Below are positions 58,101 to 64,000 of a DNA stretch of 64,000 nucleotides, piece by piece. This DNA comes from Megamerina dolium (Eukaryota > Arthropoda > Insecta > Diptera > Megamerinidae). The first letter of the stretch is position 1, and every line of letters begins with the position of its first letter. Location: NCBI GenBank assembly GCA_963854835.1, contig OY978527.1, positions 31,286,547 through 31,350,546 of the forward strand. Direction: 5' to 3'. The position numbers were made by a program, and so were the translations under genes. Under the pieces are notes generated by a model. That model was not told the origin of the DNA. It saw nothing but the letters and a program-made list of their open reading frames with translations, and did not search any database.

Positions 58101-58428
58101 ATTACAAGAGTGAGACGTCAGAAAAACAGTTAAGTCTTGGTCCGTTCGTGTACTTTACTAGTAAAATTTCACTATCAACACTATAGAACTCCGTTTCTAC
58201 ATTACTTTACTTTACTTTCTGTAACTTCACGTGTTGACTATTCGCACTATAACGCAAAAGCATTCCTTCTGCACTTCACGCTTTGTTGCTATAGTTTAAA
58301 TTATCAAGCAAATCGCAAAAAGTTGTATGTGAATCAGTCAACAGTGAGAGAGTTATATCTCGCAAATGAAAGAGAAGAACTCAATAAAAACACAAGTTAT
58401 TATGGAAAAAAGTAAAGTCAGTCGCGGT
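58101..58428. other. No recognised gene
   Basis: A 92-codon frame at 58137-58415 (+) has no domain; repeated ttactttact words near 58200. I do not call it. Confidence 0.35.
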
Positions 58429-58431
58429 TTA

Positions 58432-58633
58432 TGCTGCAACTAGCCACCGACGTAAAAACGTAGAACGTGTCAGCTGACACGACCTATCTTATGGGAACGT
58501 CGTGTTAACGAAAACTCACCACCGTATGACGGTGACGTAGACGTTGCTCGTAGCGGAGGGAATCAATGCAATTTTGTATGTTCTTACGTACGGGCGGTAC
58601 GTACGTACGCTACGTCGTTGGCTAGTTGCAGCA
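58432..58633 (-). mobile_element. 202-bp PIF/Harbinger-type MITE, copy 3
   Basis: The reverse complement of the MITEs at 3796-3997 and 4001-4202, same length, with TTA at 58429-58431 and 58634-58636. Only a few single-base differences over 202 bp, 54 kb away. Confidence 0.85.
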
Positions 58634-58636
58634 TTA

Positions 58637-59793
58637 GGCACAGACATTTGCATGAAAACCATTTTCAATTATCTCTTAATGTTTCGTTAGCGTTTACAAG
58701 AGCAAAAATGTTTCTTGGCGACATGTGAACTCGTTTGTATCTTTTCTTAATGTTTGACATTACGAATGAGAAGCACAAAGCATGTCGCCTGTACGAGAAA
58801 CAAAAACCGCTCTCTCTTCCTCATACATCCTTCGCTTTCAAACAAAATGTTTTTCATGCAAACGGCTTCATGTCTAGAGCACAATATGCTGTATAAAATA
58901 ATATAGTTTTTGTAGACCTAGCATGTATTTCTTTTCGTTGTAAAAATAAGAGGAGTGCCATTTTTACAATAACTGTTAAAAAATTAATTTAAAAACAATC
59001 CAAATTGAGAAATATGAAAATTTCCAATTTTTTACTGTGCAATTTATTAATGAAATCAACAACAGATTATATTATTCAAATTAAAAATAAACAAAAGTTT
59101 GCAAATACATATGTACATCATTTGAAACATTCTAACGAAATCAACATATGCTCATATATTTCGTTTCGTGAAATGTCATCTTCAACAGCGTACTTCCTCA
59201 GTAAAGTAAACGAGGATAATTTATTTTGACATTTCGGTTCAAATTATCTTATGGTAGCGAAATTTATTTTCTACAGCATACTGAGCTTAAACGGAAACTC
59301 AAGAAGAAAACAACATACATACAATTTTGACACTATACGAACATGGTTGTGACATATAAGTTCAAGAGAAAGAATTTCCGAATATCTTTACCTTTTACTC
59401 TAGTACTATGCATCAGCCAAGTCCATAGCGCAATAACACAAAGTGATAGGGAAATTGTAATTGTACATTTTCTATTTAGCGTTGCTCCTGCGTCATTGCG
59501 TTTGATTAATACGTTATGAAAAAAAAATGAAATTCTTTGTAATATTTACTATGGTATCCATGTTACACGATGTAATTATGCAATATTGATACAAAAAAAA
59601 AATAATTACTATTCTAACTTTGTACCTTCAGTTATTTCAACAAATTGCTAACTATAAGTATAAACGGCAATTTCCTTATCACTTTCTTATTACACTACGG
59701 GTCAGTCGTACTTGTGTTGTGTAGTTAATTTTGTTTTTTCATTTCAATATTGTTCCGAATACTAAATTCCATATTAGCTTAAAGTGAAGTAAT
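58637..59793. other. Intergenic region before Tim29
   Basis: No convincing frame; 59005-59229 looks like chance. The last ~200 bases should include the Tim29 promoter and 5' UTR. Confidence 0.4.
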
Positions 59794-60360
59794 ATGCGCA
59801 TACACAGCATTAACCTTAGTTTGCGTAGCCGAATATCGGAGAAATTAACATTACCTGAAAGATTTAAAGGTTCAATAGTGGAGAAATGGGCCGGTTATTG
59901 GCATGGTTTCTTATCCGATTATATGGAAGTCGTAAAAAGTGTAGCGAAGGAAATTCGCGTAAGACCACGTAGAACCGCCGTTCTGGGATCTGTATTGTAT
60001 GGGATATATTCCTGTAATGAACGCAATCCCGATAAACAGTGTTTCCTGTCTGCGCTACGCCATTGGAACAATGAAATGCTCTTAATACCTAAAACTTTAC
60101 ACAATCCCGTGTCTGCGGAATATCTTTGCCAATTGGAGCAAGCTATAAACAAGCACAGACTACGCGCACTGTCTCTAGGTATTTGCACTCTACTCTGGAT
60201 GGACAATTACGATGAGGATGATTGTACGTACCCTGCAATATGTGGATACACCGGAATTGGTTATTGGAATTTTTACAATAAGTTAGTCGATATCGGCTTT
60301 TGGAACCGGTTTTGGCGTTTGGAATGGAAACTACAAAATTACGATGTGAATTATCTGTAA
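59794..60360 (+). CDS. Tim29: Mitochondrial import inner membrane translocase subunit Tim29
   Basis: 188 aa, single exon. Tim29 is a metazoan subunit of the TIM22 complex, which inserts carrier proteins into the inner membrane. The start MRIHSINLSLRSRISEKLTL is basic and Ser/Leu-rich, as in a mitochondrial N-terminus. It is followed by VEKWAGYWHGFLSDYMEVVK, KEIRVRPRRTAVLG with a hydrophobic segment (about residues 58-72), and CNERNPDKQCFLSALRHWNN. The C-terminal half has HRLRALSLGICTLLW and YDEDDCTYPAICGYTGIGYW. The W-x3-W-x-G-x3-DY block, the short hydrophobic stretch and the Asp/Cys-rich end fit the family (DUF2366). The next in-frame upstream codons are interrupted, so the ATG at 59794 is preferred. 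A possible aatataaa signal is 50 bases after the stop. Confidence 0.85.
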   Translation: MRIHSINLSLRSRISEKLTLPERFKGSIVEKWAGYWHGFLSDYMEVVKSVAKEIRVRPRRTAVLGSVLYGIYSCNERNPDKQCFLSALRHWNNEMLLIPKTLHNPVSAEYLCQLEQAINKHRLRALSLGICTLLWMDNYDEDDCTYPAICGYTGIGYWNFYNKLVDIGFWNRFWRLEWKLQNYDVNYL

Positions 60361-60833
60361 TTTGTTTCGAGTTTCTGATGTTATTAATATGTTAAGGAAG
60401 GCGCTTGTTGCGTAATATAAAATGTGTGATGAAGTTGCTATTAAACAAACGAACAAATGTGTATTTTAAGAAAGCATATCCAAAAAGGTGGAGAAACATC
60501 ATTGACCCATTGCTCTAGGTTTGTTCACGTACTTTTGCAGTAAAAAATTGAAGTGAAAGAGCAAGATAGAAGTTGGAACAAATATCCTCACAAAAAAAGT
60601 ATGATATATACATGAATAGAGAACCAGTAGAAAGGAAGGATCAAGTACACAAATATCTATTGTTTTGATGTACTAGAAATTACGCTATTTCATTCCGAAA
60701 CTGAAATTGCAAATAGAACGAATTAGTTTGAAGTGTGATAAATTCACGCGTTTTCAACTATGTTCAGACAGAAATTCTATTTAATTTTGAATTGAAGATT
60801 TGCGTTAAAATTTGGGATTTTATTATTTATGTT
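60361..60833. other. Tim29 3' flank
   Basis: No gene seen. Probably contains the Tim29 poly(A) site and the left end of the Harbinger relic that follows, whose terminus I could not find. Confidence 0.4.
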
Positions 60834-61023
60834 TATTTCATACAACAATGGAAAAATCATGAGAAAGTTGCGTGGCGTCTTCTAAGAAACCACTCAAATC
60901 CTTTGGTTATTCCAGAGCCTGTGTAAGTGCATATATGTACAAAGCTATCTCCTCATATTAATGAACATATTTTTGCAGCTTTGTTTCGTACTGTAGGATA
61001 AAAAAGCCCTTCAGAACTTGCTA
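60834..61023 (+). pseudogene. HARBI1-like transposase fragment
   Basis: Exon 1 (to 60922) reads QQWKNHEKVAWRLLRNHSNP then LVIPEP. A 56-nt intron (gtaagt at 60923, tttttgcag to 60978) is followed by FVSYCRIKKPFRTC before a stop. The order, R-L-L-R-x2-S-N-P-L-x-I-P then F-V-x3-R-I-x-K, is the same as in the element at 14461-15640 and in PIF/Harbinger transposases generally. Truncated at about 61023. Confidence 0.6.
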
Positions 61024-61195
61024 AAAAAAACTGTACCTTCTTCCATCCGTTCACATCTTTTTGCGGTTCCTGGCTACTTAATTGTTTAGCTAGCTCTTCC
61101 CAAAGAGCCTCCACTGCCTTAACGTAAATGTTGGCAAAGTCAGGATGTTGCTCCACTAAACTCAAACAAGCTTCCTCTGCGGTTTGTGCTTTCCC
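61024..61195 (-). pseudogene. Myb/SANT (zeste-like) DNA-binding domain fragment
   Basis: After an acceptor-like ttttag the frame reads GKAQTAEEACLSLVEQHPDF then VEALWEELAKQLSSQ and DVNGWKKV, the first two thirds of a Myb/SANT-like domain (conserved Trp-Glu-x-Leu and Trp-Lys-Lys-Val). It breaks off at the junction with the + strand transposase fragment, where the third helix should be. KAAK near 60975 in the same frame could be the end of the domain beyond the junction. An upstream open segment at 61320-61410 (REIVTEKVQNCTVTLPNIEW before a gtatgt) may be a further exon. Confidence 0.55.
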
Positions 61196-61814
61196 CTAAA
61201 ATTAAACGTTTACTTAATATATTTGAATAAATAAAAGTGTAAAATAGTTACATTTCCAGTTTTCTACAATTATTTCAATTTACTTCACGATTTCAAAATG
61301 GAAAATATGGCGATTACGATTTCTAGCACATACCATTCGATGTTCGGAAGCGTAACAGTGCAATTCTGCACCTTTTCGGTGACGATTTCACGGGGAAAGC
61401 GAATTGCTACAATATACATATATGTTCATTAATGTAGAGTCCTATTTTATTATTTTCTTTGTAATGGAATAAAGTAATTCCCTAGCCAAAGGACGAATGC
61501 CTATGCACATTATACACGCTCTAAACGTTGGTTCAACACGTTGTACAATGAGGTGGATGGGTGTTTAGTATACACGTATCAATACGATGTACAATGCGTT
61601 TTCCAAGTTTATTAATCTCATATACATCGTGTAGAACATTTCGCAGGATGCAAGAATTAAATGAAATTTGTTCTATAATAATATTTGATGAAGTTTTAGT
61701 TGGTGAAGAAAACTAAAGAAGCAAGGAGAGTTTTGTGACCAAAAATTTTGAAAAAGTGAAAACACAACCCAGCCGACTACAAAAACTACAACAGAGTGGA
61801 CGATGCTACATAAA

Positions 61815-62050
61815 TTAGAAGGGACCTATCTATTGTAGCCGGTTCCGAATGGCAGAACCTTTGCGACATCACTTTTTCTGAGCTCTGTCACATAATTTCC
61901 ATGGCAAATTGTTACTGACGGAAGAATTGCCAATAGCTTGCCGACAGTTGGGCACTGTTCTAAAGAAAAATGTTTTCGATATTAAATGTATGCTTCAGTC
62001 GGGGTTTGAAACCACGACTTACAGGTCAGAAGGTCAATGCACAGCACCCA
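61815..62050 (-). mobile_element. tRNA-derived SINE inside the longer element
   Basis: Minus strand: a head remnant with the B-box region ggtttcaaaccccg, then cttgccgac-type boxes inverted, ccatggaaattatg and aaagtgatgtcgcaaagg, gaaccggctac and aggtcccttct. The tail is missing. Confidence 0.7.
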
Positions 62051-62313
62051 ACTTGCAGCTTCCAAGAATGGATGGGTCTAAGTCCCGGAAGAACTCGGCC
62101 ACGTGGTCGACCAATTTCCATTCCACTCATTCGCTTTGTTTTGTCCCGTACAAAGCATTTCCGTATTCTTGCTGCTACAACAACAACCCAACACAAGCAT
62201 ATATTTTAGAGAAAATAAGATCGCAAATTTTCATATTGTTTAGCCTCTTTTTAACATTCTCCACAGCATTTGCATCAGTTTTTTGTAGTCTTAATAATGA
62301 TTCGTAACCTTTT

Positions 62314-62476
62314 GAGCGGCTGCGCAGGCTAGATCATGTCGAGCGAATGGAAGAACACGCTCCGGCTAAGAAGGTGCTATATTCGGAACACGGCGCCAGC
62401 TAACGTAGGAAAGAGTTGGCTGGCGAATAATCGGCCTAAATAGATTTTCGATTGTAATGGCCACATAAGTAAGTAA
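62314..62476 (+). mobile_element. RTE-type LINE 3' end, internally deleted, with target duplication
   Basis: Reads gcggctgcgcaggctag, the GHVERM-type segment and, after a deletion, ggcgaataatcggcctaaat and cacataagtaagtaa. The decamer gtaacctttt is on both sides (62304-62313 and 62477-62486), so the site is a genuine LINE insertion. Confidence 0.8.
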
Positions 62477-62845
62477 GTAACCTTTTTAGCGTATCAATTT
62501 ATTTTTATAATTTTCATTCCACAATTCTGGAAGATGTCTACATGTATCTATGAAATTTCACCAAATTTCATTATCCTCAATCGCTGCCATGATACCGCTT
62601 TCCTGTGAAATCAACTATAAAGACAAATGTAAACAAAGCTTGTTGTACAATCTGCGTACGAACGTTCAATTCATTGTACAACAGCAAACTCCGCCCCCCA
62701 AAAATTTTCATACAACCGTTGGACTAACTTGAAAGTTGGTTGTACAATGATATTATACATGATACAACCGATTTTTTTTTTTACAACCGATTATCCAACA
62801 TGCGCATGTTGAGCCAACGATTGAAGGGTGTATACCTTGCATTAA

Positions 62846-63463
62846 GGTCGGCTGATTCCAGAGAAGCTATACTTTATTTGTTTTATACTTTCTTGCACTC
62901 TTAGTCAATGATTTATTAATGGTATATTACATATTCCAACTTTTGCTAAAGTGTACACCTTCGGCTTCCGTTCAAGTCAACCACTTTTTTTGACTTAATG
63001 CGGGCTCACTTCGTCTGCAAAACAAACTTTAAAGTGAATTGATCATTCTTAACTTTCGTTGTATTCATTCCACGACGCAACAATTACTTTGGTTTGACAA
63101 CAAAGCATTGATAGTGTAGTGTCCACATTAAGCGAAAATCAAATTCGTTTTTATGTTGTTTCAAACCTTTTGCGCATTTTGTTTCAAATATTTTGCTCCA
63201 TTTCACTTGGTAGAATAAAAATAATGCGTTGTGGTTACTCCAAATGAAGAAAGAAGGTTTGAAAAACAATTTACAGACAATTTTTTATTGTATTTAATAC
63301 CTTTTTGTGCAACACGTAGTATTGGCGAGTACACGTAGACGGCGCTGGCAACACTGGTTTCAACGCAGTCAAGTATTTCGTTCTTTTTATATCCGGCTGT
63401 CATTTAGAGCGAGTGTCGCACGTGAATTTCTCCATCATAAAACACAAATTTTAATTGATTACA
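62846..63463 (+). promoter_or_regulatory. Upstream region and 5' UTR of RpS28
   Basis: The stretch before the RpS28 start. A pyrimidine tract ttcgttctttttat at about 63379 is a possible 5' terminal oligopyrimidine (TOP) start, common in ribosomal-protein mRNAs; this is an inference from position and composition only. Minus-strand frames at 63084-63269 and 63203-63403 are not convincing. Confidence 0.4.
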
Positions 63464-63661
63464 ATGGATAAACCAGTTGTTTGGGCTCGTGTTATCAAAG
63501 TTTTAGGCCGCACTGGGTCGCAAGGACAGTGTACACAAGTTAAGGTTGAATTCCTTGGTGAACAAAACCGACAAATTATACGTAATGTTAAGGGGCCTGT
63601 ACGAGAAGGCGATATTTTGACGCTGCTTGAATCTGAACGTGAAGCCAGGAGACTTCGTTAA
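63464..63661 (+). CDS. RpS28: 40S ribosomal protein S28 (eS28)
   Basis: 65 aa, the normal length. It is a component of the small ribosomal subunit head near the mRNA exit site. The sequence is the canonical one: [33 protein letters not shown], then [20 protein letters not shown] with EARRLR at the end, including the S28e signature [10 protein letters not shown]. The coding part is one exon; an intron follows in the 3' UTR. The ATG at 63464 has a good context (attacaATGg). Very sure. Confidence 0.98.
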   Translation: MDKPVVWARVIKVLGRTGSQGQCTQVKVEFLGEQNRQIIRNVKGPVREGDILTLLESEREARRLR

Positions 63662-63694
63662 TGCTATTCCATACGCAGTTCATTAACAAATAAT

Positions 63695-63755
63695 TGTAAG
63701 TTTTTCGGTATACCGTGTACTCTCATATTCTGTTAACCGGATCTTTTTTTTTCAG
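63695..63755 (+). other. Probable intron in the RpS28 3' UTR
   Basis: Donor aattgtaagttt at 63695 and acceptor ttttttttcag ending at 63755; 61 nt, with a polypyrimidine tract, typical of short fly introns. It starts 34 bases after the stop, less than the ~50-base limit usually needed to trigger nonsense-mediated decay. Confidence 0.6.
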
Positions 63756-63817
63756 ATGCATTGCCGTTTCATTAAACTGGATGGATTTGTAGTGAATAAG
63801 AAATGATCTGAGATTGG

Positions 63818-63839
63818 AATAAATTAAACTTTCAATAAA
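63818..63839 (+). terminator. Poly(A) signals of RpS28
   Basis: Two AATAAA hexamers at 63818-63823 and 63834-63839, about 160-180 bases after the stop codon, followed by tgtgtttt, a plausible downstream element. Confidence 0.7.
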
Positions 63840-64000
63840 ATCAAAACAGTCTGTGTTTTAATATGGGCAGTGTATTCAAAAAGCCTATACATACATATGG
63901 ATTGTCAAAATAGGATCTGTTGTTTTTATAAAGTGCATTAATGTGTAAATTGTGGATGTCAAAAATTATATCTAAAGTCTAATTTTCACAAATATTACAT

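Larger units (their letters stand above)
61505..62845. mobile_element. Longer element with gttggttcaacatg ends, carrying SINE and RTE insertions
   Basis: The left end near 61510 reads cgttggttcaacacgttgta and the right end near 62800-62845 reads cgcatgttgagccaacg and gggtgtatacc, inverted. Subterminal gttgtacaa boxes and the ccgccccccaaaaatt box correspond to the short MITE at 57822-58100. The middle contains a SINE at 61815-62050 and an RTE fragment at 62314-62476. Remaining interior has no clear frame. Confidence 0.65.

Noticed and set aside
58137..58415. 92-codon ORF
   Set aside because: Simple-sequence origin of part of the frame (ttactt words) and no domain.
1..64000. CRISPR arrays, bacterial operons, riboswitches, prophage
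   Set aside because: Nothing of the kind; introns, SINEs, LINEs and the host genes show a eukaryotic nuclear sequence.

Overview
The window looks like a gene-poor, AT-rich stretch of a higher-fly (Diptera, Schizophora) nuclear genome. Evidence: canonical GT-AG introns, some only 50-70 nt and others several kb; fly-type host genes; and a heavy load of insect transposon families (Jockey and RTE LINEs, mariner, piggyBac, PIF/Harbinger, BEL/Pao, a tRNA-derived SINE). A tephritid-like fly is plausible, but I cannot prove the genus from sequence alone.

Host genes, left to right. TRIT1 (tRNA dimethylallyltransferase, + strand, nine coding exons, 7459-26280) is stretched over 19 kb by transposon-filled introns, and an intronless membrane-protein gene (13236-13829, -) sits in its second intron. 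An SLC6 amino-acid/neurotransmitter transporter (- strand, ten coding exons, 37221-46292, 723 aa) carries a small + strand gene (39358-39600, 80 aa) in one intron. A five-exon TAF1C-like RNA polymerase I factor gene lies at 53748-56260 (-). Tim29 of the mitochondrial TIM22 translocase is at 59794-60360 (+). Ribosomal protein S28 is at 63464-63661 (+), with an intron in its 3' UTR. All are single-copy eukaryotic genes; there is no operon logic.

Transposon landscape. 1-2700 is an approximately 300-bp tandem-repeat element. 3796-4202 holds two 202-bp Harbinger-type MITEs that abut and share a TAA duplication; a third copy is at 58432-58633. TRIT1 introns hold three copies of another Harbinger-type family with a decayed MADF-like reading frame, one short Harbinger element with an intact spliced 131-codon transposase N-terminus, a TIR element invaded by an RTE LINE, and several SINEs. 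26.8-34.5 kb is LINE territory: a Jockey element with one frameshift, a second Jockey 3' end, and an inverted Jockey copy split by an RTE insertion with clear target-site duplications. Between 34.8 and 37 kb and between 41.9 and 53.5 kb are relics of mariner, RNase H-bearing LINE, BEL/Pao, piggyBac, RTE, SINE and MITE sequences. 57.0-62.9 kb has several more TIR elements and a Harbinger relic with convergent transposase and Myb/SANT fragments.

I did not find a clearly new multi-gene system. The most unusual items are the number of distinct PIF/Harbinger lineages with different degrees of internal deletion, the SINE family with two alternative 3' tails (one shared with a LINE-like 3' end), the datable nested insertions, and a few unrecognised reading frames (7223-7414, 13236-13829, 39358-39600, 57600-57831). 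Splice sites were read by eye from GT/AG signals plus frame continuity, and family calls rest on remembered motifs, not on database searches.
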